Below are positions 19,729 through 32,937 of a stretch of DNA of 64,000 bases, piece by piece. Position 1 is the first letter of the stretch. Each line of letters opens with the position of its first letter. A model generated the notes under the pieces. The model was not told where the DNA came from. It did not search any database and saw only the letters and a program-made list of their open reading frames with translations. Location: NCBI GenBank assembly GCA_030068075.1, contig CM057843.1, positions 10,868,001-10,932,000 of the forward strand, written 5' to 3'. The position numbers were made by a program, and so were the translations under genes. Origin of the DNA: Paguma larvata (taxonomy: Eukaryota > Chordata > Mammalia > Carnivora > Viverridae).

Positions 19729-22700
19729 ATGACTCTAAACCCATATTGTTCAATATTAACACTGAACGTAAATGTACTAAATGCTCCGATCAAAAGACAT
19801 AGGGTAACGGAATGGTTAGAAAAACCAGATCCATCTATTTGCAGTCGACAAGAGACTCATTTTAAACCTAAGGACACCTTCAGATTGAAAGGGAGGGGAT
19901 ATCTATCATGCTACTTTAAGTAAAAAAAAAAAAAAAGCTGGAGTAGCCATACTCATATCGGACAAACTAGACTTTAAATTAAAGGCTATAACAAGAGATG
20001 AAGGGCGTTATATAATACTTACAGGGTTCATCCATCAGAAGAGGTAACAATTAAAAATGTCTATGCATCAAATTTGGAAGCACCCGAATATATAAAACAA
20101 TCACAAACAAAAGCAGTCTTATTGACAAGAATGTGATAATTGCAAGGGATTTTAATACTCCACTTACAGCAATTGACAGATCATCTAGACAGAGGATCAA
20201 TAAAGAAACGATAGCCATGAAGGATACATTGGATCAGATAGACTTGACAGATATATTTAGAACTCTACATCCGAAAGTAGTGGAATTTACTTTCTTTTCA
20301 AGGGCACATGGTACATTTTCCAAGATAGATCACATACGGGGTCACAAAACAGCCCTCAATAAATATGAAAGAATTGAGATCATACCATACACACTTTCAG
20401 ACCACAATGCTATATGAAACTTGAAATCACCCACAGGAAAAAGTCTGGAAAATCCCCAAAAACATGGAGGCTGAAGAACAACCTACTAAAGAATGAATGA
20501 GTCAACCATGCAATCAGAGAAGAAATTAAAAAATACATGGAAACAAATGAAAATACAATCCAAACACTTTGGGATGTGGCAAAGGCAATCCTGAGAGGGA
20601 AATATACTGCAATCCAGGCCTATCTCAAGAAATAAGAAAAATCCCAAATACAAAATCTAACAGCACTAGCAGGAACTAGAAGCAGAACAGCTAAGACACC
20701 TCAAACCCAGCAGAAAGAGAGAAATAACAAAAATCAGGGCAGAAATTAATAATATAGAACCCAAAAAAGTAGTGGAACAGATCGATGAAACCAAGAGTTG
20801 GTTCTTTGAAAAATAAACAAAATTGATAAATCTTTGGTCAGGCTTCTCAAAAAGAAAAGAGAGAGAACCAAAATAGATAAAATCATGAATGAAAAGGGAG
20901 TGATTACAACCAATCCCTCAGAAATACAAGCAGTTATCAGGGAATACTATGAAAAATTACATACCACCAAATTGGACAACCTGGAAGAAATGGACATATT
21001 CCTAAACCCCCACACACTACGAAAACTCAAACGGGAAGAAATAGAAAACTTGAACAGACCCATAACTAGTGAAGAAATTGAATCAGTTATCAAAAATCTC
21101 CCAACAAATAAAAGTCCTGGACCAGATGGCTTCCCTGGGGATTTTTACCAGACAGAAAACAGAGTTAATACCTATCCTCCTCAAGCTGTTTCAACAAATT
21201 GAGATGGGAGGAAAACTCCTGGACTCATTCTATGAAGCCAGCATCACTTTGATTCCCAAACCAGATGAGACCCCAGCAAAAAAACAGAACTACAGGCCAA
21301 TATCCCTGAGGAATATGGATGTGAAAGTTCTCAACAGGATACTAGCAAATCGAATTCAACAGCATATAAAAAGAATGATTCACCATGATCAAGTAGGATT
21401 CATCCCTGGTTGCAGGGCTGGTTCAATATTTGCAAATCAATCAATGTGATACATCACATTAACAAAAGAAAAGATAACCATATGATCCTGTCGATTGATG
21501 CAGAAAAAGCATTTGACAAAATACAGCATCCTTTCCTAATAAAAAGTCTCAGGAAGGTTGGGACAGAAGGAACATACTTAAGCATCATAAAAGCCATTTA
21601 TGAGAAGCCCACAGCTAATATCCTCAATGGGGAAAAATGGAGAGCCTTCCCCCTGAGATCAGGAACACGACAGGGATGTCCACTCTCACCACTGCTATTT
21701 AACATAGTGTTGGAGGTCCTCGCATCATCAATCAGACAACAAAACAAAATAAAAGGCATCAGGATAGGAAAGGATGAGGTCAAACTTTCACTTTTTGCAG
21801 ACATGATACTTTACATGGAACACCCGACAGAATCCACCAAAAGCCTACTAGAACTGATCCATGAATTCGCCAAAGTTCCAGGATACAAAGTCAATGTACA
21901 GAAGTTGGTGGTATTTCTATATACCAACAATGAAGCAGCAGAAAGAGAAATAAAGAAGCTAATGCCTTTCACAATTGCACCAAAAACCATAAAATACTTA
22001 GGAATAAACCTAACCAAAGATGTAAAAGATCTCACGCTGAAAACTATAAAAAAACTTGTGAAGGAAATTAAGGAAGACACAGGAAATGGAAAAACATCCC
22101 ATGATTATGGATTGGAAGAATAAATACCGTTAAAATGCCAAAACTACCCAAAGCAATCTATGCATTCAATGCAATCCCAATCAAAATTGCACCAGCATTC
22201 TTCTCAGAGCTAGAGCAAACAATCCCAAAATTTGTATGGTACCAAGTTGCCAAAGTAATATTGAAGAAGAAAACCAAGTCGGGAGGCATCACAATCCCAG
22301 TCTTTAACTTCTACTACAAAGCAGTAATCATCAAGACAGTATGGTATTAGCACAAAAGCAGACACATAGACCAATGGAATAGAATAGAGAACCTAGAAAT
22401 GGACCCACAAGCACATGGCCAAATAATCTTTGACAAAGCAGGAAAGAGTATCCAATGGAAAAAAGACAGCCTCTTTGACAAATGGTGCTGGGAAAACTGG
22501 GCAGCAACATGCAGAAGAAGGAAACTAGACGAGTTTCTTATGCCACTCACAAAAAATAAACTCAAAATGGTTGAAGGGCCTGAATGTGAGACAGGAAACC
22601 ACCTAAATCTTAGAGGAGACAGCAGGAAAAAACCTTTTTGCCCTGAGCCGCAGCAATTTCTTACCCTACACATCTCCAAAGGCAAGGGAATTAAAAGCAA

Positions 22701-23460
22701 AAATGAACAATTGGGACTACATCAAGATAAAAAGCTTCTGCACTGCAAAGGAAACAACCAACAAAACTAATACGCAACCGATGGAATGGGAAAAGATAAC
22801 TGCAAGTGACATATCAGATAAAAGACTAGTATCCAAAATCTATAAAGAATTTATCAAACTCCACACCCGAAAAACGAATAATCCAGTGAACAAATGGGCG
22901 GAAGATGTGAATAGACACTTCTCCAAAGAAGACATCAAGATACCCAACAGACACATGAAATGATGCTCAATGTCACTCATCATCAGGGAAATAAATAATC
23001 AAAACCACACTGAGATACCACCCCACACCGGTCAGAGAGGCTAAAACGAACAAATCAGGAAACTAAAGATGCTGGCAAGGATGTGGAGAAACAGGCACCC
23101 TCTTACACTGTTGGTGGGAATGCAAACTAGTGCAGTCACTCTGGAGAATGGTGTGGAGGTTCCTCAGAAAATTGGAAATAGAACTACCCTATGACCCAGC
23201 AATAGCACTGCTAGGAATTTACCCAAGGGATAGAGAGTGCTGATGCATTAGGGGGCATGTGTACCCCAATGTTTATAGCAGCACTTTCGACAATAGCCAA
23301 ATCATGGAAAGAGACTAAGTGTCCATCAACCAACAAATGGATAAAGAAGATGTGCTATACATATACAATGGAATACTACGCAGCAATGAGAAAGAATGAA
23401 TCTAGCCATGTGCAGCAACATGGATGGAACTGGAGGGTATTATGCTACATGAAGTAAGTC
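19729..23460 (+). pseudogene. L1-B ORF2 (endonuclease-reverse transcriptase) broken
   Basis: ORF2 nicks target DNA and reverse-transcribes L1 RNA. The endonuclease N-terminus (LTLNVN, then QETHF) is readable from 19729. The RT domain is best preserved in the 237-codon frame at 21410-22123, which has [12 protein letters not shown] and the Q-G-C-P-L-S-P segment. The catalytic FADD tetrad reads F-A-D-M, so one Asp codon is deleted in frame near 21801. Several stops separate EN, RT and the Cys-rich C-terminus, which ends near 23460. Not functional. Confidence 0.88.
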
Positions 23461-24510
23461 AGTCAGAGAAAGACAGATACCATATGTTTCCACACATAGG
23501 TGGATCTCGAGAGACTTAGCAGAAAACCTTGGGGAAGGGGAAGAGGGGGGAAAAAGCCACAAAGAAGGAGGGAGACAAAACATAAGAGACTCTTAAGTAC
23601 TAAGAACAAACAGGGTTGAGGGGTATAGGGGAGGGGGGAGAGTGGGTGATGGGCACTGAGGAAGGGACTTGTTGGGATGAGCACTGGGTGTTGTATGGAA
23701 ACCAATTTGACAATAATATGTTAAAAAAAGAAATTAAAATATGTATAGAAACAATGAAAATGAAAATACAACAATCCAAATCCTTTGGGATGCAGCAAAG
23801 GCAGTCCTAAGAGAAAAATACACTGCAATCCAGGCCTATCTCAAGAAATAAGAAAAATCTCAAATACAAAATCTAACAGCACACCTAAAGGAACTAGAAG
23901 CAGAACAGCTAGTACACCGCAAACCCAGCAGAAGAAGAGAAACAGAGCAGAATTAAACAATATAGAATCCAAACTAAACAGTAGAACACATCAATGAAAC
24001 CAAGAGTTGGTTTTTAAAAAACTAAAAACTAACAAAATTGATAAACCTCTAGCCAGGCTTCTCAAAAAGAAAAGACAGAGGACCCAAATAGATAAAATCA
24101 TGAATAAAAATGGATTTATTACAACCAATCCCTCAGAAATACAAGCAATTATCAGGGAATACTCTGAAAAATTATATGCCAACAAACTGGACAACCTGGA
24201 AGAAATGGACATATTCCTAAACACCCACACACTACCAAAACTAAAACAGGAAGAAATAGAATATTTGAACAGACACATAACTAGTGAAGAAATTGAACCA
24301 GTTATCCAAAATCTCCCAACAAATAAGAGTCGTGAGCCAGAAGGCTTTCCTGGGGAATTCTACCAGACCTTTAAAGCAGAGTTAATACCTATCCTTCTCA
24401 AGTTGTTCCAAAAACAGAAATGGAAGGAAATCTTCTGGATTCATTCTATGAAGCCAGCATGACTTTGATTCCCCGACCAGACAGAGATCTAGCAAAAAAA
24501 AGAACTACAG

Positions 24511-24726
24511 GGGCGCCTGGGTGGCTCAGTCTGTTAAGCGTCTGACTTTGGCTCAGGTCATGATCTTGTGGTTTGTGAATTCGAGCCCTGCTTTGGGCTC
24601 TGTGCTGACAGCTCTGCACCTGGAGCCTCCTGTGGATTCTGTGTCTCCCCTCTCTCTGCCCCTCCCATGCTCATGCTCTGTCTCTCTGTCTCTCAATAAT
24701 AAATAAACATTAAAATAATTAAAAAA
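24511..24726 (+). mobile_element. Can-SINE in L1-C
   Basis: Complete plus-strand SINE beginning gggcgcctgggtggctcagt and ending in aataaataaacatt plus A-rich tail. The flanks aaaagaactaca and aaaagataactaca form an imperfect target duplication. Confidence 0.94.
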
Positions 24727-25078
24727 AGATAACTACATATTCATCATCCCTGATGAATATGGATGCAAAAATTCTCAACAAGATACTAGAAAATAGAATT
24801 CGACAGCATACAAAAAGAATTATTCACCATTATCAAGTGGGATTCATTCCTGGGCTGCAGGGCTAGTTCAATATATGCAAATCAATCAGTGTGATTCATC
24901 ATATTAATAATAGAAAAGATAAGAACCATATGATCCTGTCAACAGATACAGAAAAAGCATTTGACAAAATACAGCATCCTTTCTTAATAACATCCTCAAG
25001 AAAGTCAGGATAGAAGGAACATACTTAAACATCATAGAAGCCATATATTAAAAGCACACTGCTAATATCATACTCAAC

Positions 25079-26023
25079 TGCTGGGGTCCTTGTTCCGGCG
25101 AATCTAGGGGTCCACAAAGGACTGGACGGTCAGGCGAAATGAAGTGAGAGAGCCACGAGTGAGATGGAATCTGATGACCAAGCAGGCAGCCCTGGCAATT
25201 CTGGCATCTCTGCTTTGCTGGTCTCAGTGTCTTTATTTTTAAAAGTAGCGAGTGACATTACATCAGTGACAAGGCATTCTTTACAACATACATTGTTGTC
25301 ACAAGACCTATGTAGTGTTCTATAGGTTTATGGTAGCTTTTGTAAGAGTATTTTGTTATTGCCTTTTTATTATAAGGAAGTATGGGGATGAGAATTACAA
25401 AAGGATTTGCATTTGTTAACCTCAGGGAGGTGCTCAATATTTGCTGCTGATCAATGAAGATATGTTTAGCTATTTTAGTTTGTACCTAATCTATAAGCAG
25501 TGCTTCTAACTTTTGGGTTAGGCTAACTTCCGGGGAAGGTCCTAAATCTCTTTACAATCTTTCCCATCAGTGTGTTAATTCTGAGAGAAGCTTTACAGAG
25601 ATGTGCCTTGAGGTTTTATGGTGGGGCTGAGGGGAACGATACCTGCAGGGAAAATCTAGTTTGGTTCAAGGAGTCTTGGGGCCTAACGCCCACTAATTTC
25701 TAGCCAACTCATAACTGCTATTCTATATGATCAATTTGTCTAGCCTATCCCAAGAGGCAACCTTGAGGTTACTTCTGGCCAGGTTACTCTCATACAGATT
25801 TTATCCATCAAGACATCACACTCCAGGTCCCCTTTTCCATGTGCCATAAAACCAAAGAGCATTATATCCCTTAGGCCAATGAGAGCAGTTCAAGAAATCC
25901 AGGCCTGAAAGATGATTTAGAAGGAGGTAAAACTAGGCGCCAGTTTGGCTGGTGGGAGCTTTCCTTCAACCTTTCCTATGCAGGGAGGGGTCTCAACCTG
26001 TGAGCCCAAAATGGCTCCCAACA
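25079..26023 (-). repeat. solo LTR, class II (ERVK-type)
   Basis: Plus-strand ends are tgctggggtcc...ccaaca, and the exact 6-bp duplication ctcaac flanks it (25073-25078, 26024-26029). Six-bp duplications are characteristic of class II elements. The polyadenylation signal aaataaagacactgagacc lies on the minus strand, setting orientation. Length is 945 bp. The same family occurs in opposite orientation at 54449-55241. Confidence 0.9.
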
Positions 26024-26810
26024 CTCAACGGGGAAAAACTGAGCTTTCCTCTTGAGATCAGGAACATCACAGGAATGTTCACTCTCACCACTGTTGTTAA
26101 ACGTAGTGTTGGAAGTCCTAGCATCAGCTATCAGACAACAAAATGAAATAAAAATGCATCAAAATTGGCAAAGACGAAGTCAAACTTTCACTTTTCGCAG
26201 ATGATATGATGCTCTACGTGGAAAACCTGGCAGAGTCCACCAAAAGTCTGCTAGAACTGATACTTGAATTCAGCAAAGTTGCAGGGTACAATATCGATGT
26301 GTAGAAATCAGTGGCATTTTTATACACCAACAATGAAGCAACAGAAAGAGAAATAAAGAAACTGATCTCATTCACAGCTGTACCAAGAACCATAAAATAC
26401 CCAGGAATAAACCTAACCAAAGATGCAAGAGATCTGTAAGCTGAAAACTATAGGAAGCTTATGAAGGACTTTGAAGAAGAAATGGAGAAATGGAAAAACA
26501 TTCCAAGGTCATGAATTGGAAGAATAAATATTGTTAAAATGTCAATACTACCCAAATCAATCTACACATTCAATGCAATCCCAATCAAAATAGCACCAGC
26601 ATTCTTCTCAATGCTAGAGCAAACAATCCTAAAATTTGTATGGAGCCACAAAAGACCCCAAATATTCACAGTAATATTGAAGAAAAAAAACCAAAATGGG
26701 AGGCATCACAATCCCAGACTTTAGCCTCTGCTACAAATCTGTAATCATCAAGACAGAATGGTATTAACACAAAAATAGACACATAGACCAATGGAATAGA
26801 ATAGAGAACC

Positions 26811-27246
26811 TGAAGGAGCCTGCCCAGAGGCAAGCAGATAGCTGAAGGCCTGATAGACTCTCAACATATCTTGCAAACAAGAGCGTTGGGAGTAAGCCAG
26901 GCAGCAAACTGCCGGGTGCGAGAGGGCTCAAGCCTTCCTGCTCTTCTCATGGCCACAAATTCTCAATTATTAGAACTTTGTAAAACTCTTATCTCATTCT
27001 GTGCTTTGGTCACTATGACTACACATCAAAGAATGCTTACTACTTTGAAATAATGTATGTTTAAAAAATCGCAGGTGCTATGATGCAGAGCCTAGCTCTT
27101 TTTTTGAAGGTCAACTTGCTTTTCCTGTTACGATAAAAGACATGGTTTTGCTTTAGCAAAACACTCATGACAGACTGATATCTGAGTCCTCTGTCTTCTG
27201 TTAATCCTGCACCTTCCAACCCATGCCCTGTAGAAGACCTAGTCCA
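26811..27246. mobile_element. unidentified 436-bp insertion in L1-C
   Basis: L1 text stops after atagagaacc and resumes at aacccagaattgcactcac. The insert begins tgaaggagcctgc and ends agtcca, so it has TG...CA ends on either strand. The flanks gagaacc and gagaagaacc look like a degraded duplication. It has no open frame and no recognised family. A short solo LTR is the likeliest explanation. Confidence 0.55.
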
Positions 27247-28618
27247 GAGAAGAACCCAGAATTGCACTCACAAATGTATGGCCACTTAATTCTTGACAAG
27301 GTAGGAAAGAATATCCAATGGAAAAAAGACAGCCTCTTTAACAAATGGTGCTGAGAGAACTGGACAGCAACATGCAGAACAATGAAACTAGACCACTTTC
27401 TTACACCATACACAAAAATAAACTCAAAATGGTTGAAGGACCTGAATGTGAGACAGGAAGGCATCAAAACCCTAGAGGAGAAGGCAGGAAACATTCCTTT
27501 GACCTCAACCACAGTACTTTCTTACTCAACGTTTCTCCAAAGGCAAGGGAATTAAAAGCAAAAATGAACTACTGGGACCTCATCAAGATAAAAAGCTTCT
27601 GCGCTGCAAAGGAAACAAAAAACAAAACTAAAAGGCAACCAATGGAATGGGAAAAGATATTTGCAAGCGACATACAGGATAAAGGGCTAGTATCCAAAAT
27701 CTATAAAAAACTCACCAAACTCCACACTCACAAAACAAAAAACCCATTGAACAAAAGGGCAGACGCTTCTCCAAAGAAGACATCCAGATGCCCAACAGAC
27801 ACATGAAATGATGCTCAATGTCACTCATCATCAGGGAAATACAAATCAAAACCATACTGAGATACCACTTTACACTGGTCAGAGTGCCTACAAAGAACAA
27901 CTCAGGAGGCAATAGATGCTGGTGAGGATGTGGAGAAATGGGAACCCTCTTGCACTTTTGGTGGGAATGCAGGCTGGTGCGGTCGCTCTGGGAAACAGTG
28001 TGGGGGTTCCTCAAAAAATTAAATATTCAACTACCCTATGACCTAGCAAAAGCACTGCTAGGAATTTACCCAAGGGATAGAGGAGTGCTGATGCATAGGG
28101 GCACATATATCCCAATGTTTACAGCAGCACTTTCAGCAATAGCCAAATTATGGAAAGAGCCTAAATGTCTGTCAACTGACAAATGAATAAAGAAGACATG
28201 ATTTATATATACAATTGCGTACTACTTGACAATGAGAAGGAATGAAATCTGGCCATTTGCGACAATGTGGATGGAACTGGAGGGTACTATGCTAAGTGAA
28301 ATAAATCAGTTAGAGAAAGACAGATATCATATGTTTTCTCTCATATGTGGATCTTGAGAAACTTAGCAGAAGACCATGGGGGAAGGGAAAGGGAAAAAAA
28401 TAGTTACAGAGAGGATAGGGAGGCAAACCATAAGAGACTCTTAAATACTAAGAACAAACTAAGGGTTGATGGGGGGTGATGGAGAGGGGAAAGTGTGTGA
28501 TGGGCATCAAGGAGGGCACTTGTTGGGATGACCACTGGGCATTGTATGGAAACCAATTTCACAATAAATTATATTAAAAAGTTATAAAATACAACTGTCA
28601 TAAAAATAAAAAAATAAA

Positions 28619-29385
28619 GTTTTTTGGGACACATGCACCCCAATGTTTTTTTTTAAATTTTTAACGTTTATTTATTTTTGAGAGACATACAGACAGAGCA
28701 TGAACAGGGGAAGGGCAGAGAGAGAGGGAGATACAGAATCTGAAGCAGGCTCCAGGCTCCGAGCCATCAGCACAGAGCCCGACGCGGGGCTCGAACTCAT
28801 GAACTATGAGATCATGACCTGAGCTGAAGTCGGCCGCTCAACTGACTGAGCCACCCAGGCGCCCCGCACCACAATGTTTATAGCATCATTATCAGTAATA
28901 CCCAAACTGTGAAAGGAGCCCAATTGTCTATCAAGTGATGAATGGATACAGAAGCTATGGCAGATATGTATACACTGGAAAACTATTCAGCCATCAAAAA
29001 GAATGAAATCATGCCATTTGCAATGATGTGGATGGAGCTAGAGTATATTATGCTAAACGAACTAAGTCAGAGAAAGACAAATATCATATGATTTCACTCT
29101 TATGTGGAATTTACAAAACAAAACACACGACTTATGGCAAGAGAACAAAAATAGAGGGAAACAAAATATAAGAGACTCTTACCAATAGAGAACATACTGA
29201 GGGTTTAATCAAGGGAAGGACATGGGTGGGGGATGGGCTAGATGAATGATGGGTGTTAAGGAGGGTATTTGTTATATGAGCCCTGGGTGTTGTATGTAAG
29301 TGATGAATCACTGAATTCTACTCCTGAGCAATATTGCACTGTATGTTGACTAAGTAGAATTTAAATAAAAATTGGACAGGAAGAA
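28619..29385 (+). mobile_element. L1-D: 3' end fragment of L1
   Basis: Starts within the distal ORF2 (ggacacatgcaccccaatg), continues through gatgtggatggagctagag and ends in an L1 3'UTR with ttgttatatgagccctgggt and an A-rich tail. A SINE interrupts it at 28646-28865. Confidence 0.88.
28646..28865 (-). mobile_element. Can-SINE in L1-D
   Basis: Minus-strand full-length SINE with duplications gcaccccaatg (28635-28645) and gcaccacaatg (28866-28876), 10 of 11 identical. Confidence 0.96.
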
Positions 29386-29820
29386 AAAAGATGTCATATA
29401 TGTATATACATGTCACACATATATATATGCACATTCTTATACGCACACACACACACACTCACACACATATTCAGCCATCAAAAGGAATGAAATCTTGCCA
29501 TTTGCAATCACATAGATGGAGCTAAGTGTATTATGCTAAGCAAAATAAGTCAGCCAGAGAAAGACAAATACTATCTGCTTTCACTCATGTGTGGAATTGA
29601 AGGAAAACAAAAAACAGATGACCAGGGTAAGGGAAAAAAAGAGAGGGAAGCTAACCATTAGAGGTTAACTATAGAGAACAAATGGAGGGTTGATGGAAGG
29701 AGTTGGGGGAGGATGGGCTAGATGGGTGATGGTCATTGAGGAAGGCACTTGTTAGGATGAGCACTGGGTGTTGTATGGAAACCAATTTGACAATAAACTA
29801 TATTAATAAAAAAGGAAAAA
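29386..29820 (+). mobile_element. L1-E: 3' end fragment of L1 with internal microsatellite
   Basis: Begins with an AT/CA dinucleotide tract (29398-29468) that has expanded inside the L1 segment before attcagccatcaaaaggaat. It then runs through the 3'UTR to accaatttgacaataaacta and an A-rich tail. A separate insertion from L1-D by its own 5' truncation and tail. Confidence 0.82.
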
Positions 29821-29849
29821 AAAGAATTTAAATAAAAATTTAAATAAAA

Positions 29850-32361
29850 AGAAGAAATTTTAAAAGAACATGGAAACAAAAATGAAACAAAACAGTCCCA
29901 AATCTCCTGGTGCAGATGCAGTTCTCAGAAGGAAGTGTATAGCAATACAGGTCTACCTCAAGAAGCAAAATAATCTCAAGTAAACAACCTAACCTTGCAC
30001 CTTGAATGAGGTAGAAAAAGGACAACTAACACAACCTAAAAACCAGTAAAAGGAAGGAAATAACAAATATTAGAGCAGAAATAAATGACAGAAAACCTAA
30101 AAAACAGTAGACTAGATCAATAAAACTAGGAGCTGGTTCTTTGAAACAATCAATAAATTGATAAACCTCTAGCCACTTTTACCAAGCAACACACAGAAAG
30201 GACTCAAATGAATCAGAAACAAGAGAGAAGAAATAACAACCAACACCACAGAAGTACGAGCAATTATCAGAATATCTTATAAAAAAACTATATCCCAACA
30301 AACTGGACAACCTAGAAGTAATTGATAAATCACTACAAATATAAAATCTACCAAAACTGCAACAGGAAAATATAGAACATTTTTAACAAACCAATAAACA
30401 GCAAAGAAATTGAGTAATCAAAATTTTTTGATATCAGTAATCAAAAAACTCCCAACAAACAAAAGTCCTGGACCAGAGGGCTTCACAGGTGAGTCTTACC
30501 AAACATGTATAGAAGAGTTAATACCTATTCTTCTCAGACTATTGAAAAAAATAGAAAAGGGAGGAAAACATCCAAATTCATTTTATGAGGCCAGCATTAC
30601 ACTGATGCTGGATAAAGCATAAAACTCTATAAAGACTCTATTAAAAAGGAGAACTACAGGCCAATATCCTTGAGAAATGTAGAGGCAAACACCCTCAACA
30701 AAATACTAGCAAACTAAATAAAAAAAAAAGTTAAAAAAATCATTTGCCACAATTAAGTGGGATTTATTCCTGGGTTGCATGAGTGGTCCAATATTTGCAA
30801 ATTATTCAATCTGATACATCACATCAGTAAGAAAAAAGATAAAAACCATCTGATCATTCTGATAGCTTCAGAAAAAGCCTTTGATGAAGGACAGCATCCA
30901 TTCATGTTAAAAACCCTCACCAAGTAGGTTTAGAGGTAACATAATAAAGGCCATATATGAAAAAACCACAGCTAACATCATTCTTAGAGGGAAAAAACTG
31001 AGATGTTTCCTCCTAAAGTCAGGAACAAGATAAGGATGTTCACTCTCATTTTTATTCAAAATAGTACTGGAAGTCCTAGGCACAGCAATCATAAAACAGA
31101 AGGAAATAAAAGTCACCAAAATCAGCAAAGAAGAAATTAAACTTTTACTATTTACAGATGACACGATACTGTATGGAGAAAACCTGAAAGGCTCCAACAA
31201 CAACAACAAAATACTAGAACAAATACATGAATTCTGTAAAGTCACAGGATACAACATCAAGATAAAGAAATTTCATTTTTATATGTCAATTAATGAAACA
31301 GCAGAAAGAGAAATTAAGAAAACAACCCTTCGCTTATTCTTTTTAAATTTTAATTTAAATTCTAGTTAGTTAACATATAGTGCAATATTGGTTTCAGGAA
31401 TAGAATTCACTGATTCATCACTTACACACAACAACTGGTGCTCATCACAACAAGTGCCCTCTTTAATACTCATCACCCATTTAGCCCATCTCCCACCCAC
31501 CTCCCTCCATCAACCCTCAGTTTGTTCTCTGTCATTCAAAGTCTCTTATAATTTGTTTACCTCTCTCTTCTTTTCCCCCTTTCTCATATGTTCATCTTTT
31601 TTGTTTCTTAAATTCCACATATGAGTGAAATCATATGGTATTTATCTTTCTATGCCTGACTAATTTCACCTAGCATAATACTCTCTAACTCCATCTGTGT
31701 CATTGCAAATGGCAAGATTTCATTTTTATGATGGCTGAGTAATATTCCATTGTATATATATCTACCACATCTTCTTTATCCATTCATCAGTTGATGGGCA
31801 TTTGGGCTCTCTCCAAAGTTTGGCTATTGTTGATTATGCTGCTATAAATATTGGGGTGTATGTACCTCTTCAAATCCATATTTTTGTAACCTTTGGGTAA
31901 ATACCTATTAGTGCAATTGCTGGGTTATAGGATAGTCCAACCTCTTTTAGAATTGCACCAAAGGAAAAAAAAAAAGATACCTAGGGACAAACCTAACCAA
32001 AGCTGTGAAACATCTGTACTCTGAAAACCATAAAACAGTGATGAAGATATTGAAGACGACACAAAGAAATGAAAAGCCATTCCATGCTCATGGGCTGTAA
32101 GAAGAAGTATTTTTAAAATGTCTATACTATCCAAAGCAATCTACACATTTAATGCAATCTCTACGAAAATACCAACAGCATTTCTCACAGAGCTAGAACA
32201 ATCCTGAATATCCAAAGCAACCTTGAAAAAGAAAAGCAAAGCTGGAGGTTTTACAATCCCAAACTTCAAGATATACTACAAAGTTGTAGTAATGAACACC
32301 ATACGGTACTAGCATAAAAATAGACACAGGTCAGAGGAATAGAATAGAAAATCCAGAAATA
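29850..32361 (+). mobile_element. L1-F, left part (host of the nested stack)
   Basis: A 5'-truncated old L1 starting in ORF2. It has the RT landmarks aaaagtcctggaccagaggg and ttacagatgacacgatactg (30465, 31153) and is interrupted by a minus-strand L1 (31334-31946). It is cut at 32361 by L1-G. The missing continuation is found at 54011, where the shared 15 bases gaaaatccagaaata restart the same sentence of ORF2. Confidence 0.9.
31334..31946 (-). mobile_element. L1-H: 5'-truncated L1 in minus orientation
   Basis: On the minus strand this reads the distal ORF2 (gcagcataatcaacaatagc) followed by the L1 3'UTR. It is inserted within ORF2 of L1-F between attaagaaaacaaccc and tagaattgcaccaaagg. No duplication is clear. 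Confidence 0.85.
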
Positions 32362-32615
32362 GAAATGGTAAGCCAAGATGGCAGAACAGCACGGAAGTCT
32401 TTTTTTCATCTCACATACATGAAATACAGCCAGATCAATACTGAACCATCCTGCACACCTAGAAAACTGATTTGAAGATTAATACAACAATCTGCACAAC
32501 CTGAACCACAGAATTCAGCAGGTATGAGGCGCAGACAGGTGAACTCGGGGAGAGAGAAGAAGCCACAGAAGGCAGGGAGCTGTTTTTGCTTGCAGAGAGA
32601 AGATGGAGATGGCGG
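32362..32615 (+). mobile_element. L1-G, 5' end (before ERV2)
   Basis: The first 254 bases of a full-length L1 (gtaagccaagatggcagaac near its start). The insertion duplicated gaaaatccagaaata (32347-32361 and 54011-54025). It is interrupted at 32615 by ERV2 and resumes after 47195. Confidence 0.88.
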
Positions 32616-32914
32616 TGTGGTAGCATCTCCTCCCTAAGGAAAAAAAAAATCTCAAGGTAACCTTTTTATTCACGTATGTGGCAACATCTCTCATGACCTT
32701 GAAACATGAGGCCACTTAATCAGACTGCATGTTTGTGTATTACCATATATAGGAGACAAAGAAGTAAAAAATATATAAAAACCCATGCCACATGGTATTC
32801 AGGGCTCAGTTCTTTGGGTATGAACTCAACTGAGTGATGCTGGCAGGGAATAAAGTTGCTTCCTGGAAAGAAAAGCCTCAGTGTCATGACTCTCCGTGCG
32901 AGAATCCTGCTACA
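32616..32914 (+). repeat. ERV2 5' LTR
   Basis: Starts tgtggtagcatc and ends tgctaca. A tatataaaaa TATA box lies near 32773 and a ggaataaag polyadenylation signal near 32849. 299 bp. Confidence 0.93.
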
Positions 32915-32919
32915 TTATT

Positions 32920-32937
32920 TGGGGGCTTGTCCGGGAT
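32920..32937 (+). promoter_or_regulatory. ERV2 primer-binding site (tRNA-Pro type)
   Basis: tgggggcttgtccgggat sits five bases after the LTR, one substitution from the canonical proline tRNA primer site. Confidence 0.85.

Larger units (their letters stand above)
17125..23733 (+). mobile_element. L1-B: near full-length L1
   Basis: A full L1 layout: GC-rich 5'UTR (17125-18607), ORF1 (18608-19664) split by a SINE, ORF2 (about 19729-23460), and a 3'UTR ending in a short A-rich tail near 23733. Younger than L1-A by its longer frames but inactive. No clear target duplication was found, partly because both flanks are L1-derived. Confidence 0.92.
23734..28577 (+). mobile_element. L1-C: 5'-truncated L1, interrupted three times
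   Basis: Starts inside ORF2 (gggatgcagcaaaggcagtc near 23790) and runs to a 3'UTR with ttgttgggatga and accaatttcacaataaatta near 28530-28575. It is interrupted by a SINE (24511-24726), a class II solo LTR (25079-26023) and an unidentified 436-bp insertion (26811-27246). After each one the L1 text resumes at the expected base. RT here keeps gcagatgatatgatgctcta, i.e. F-A-D-D, but stops occur throughout. Confidence 0.9.
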
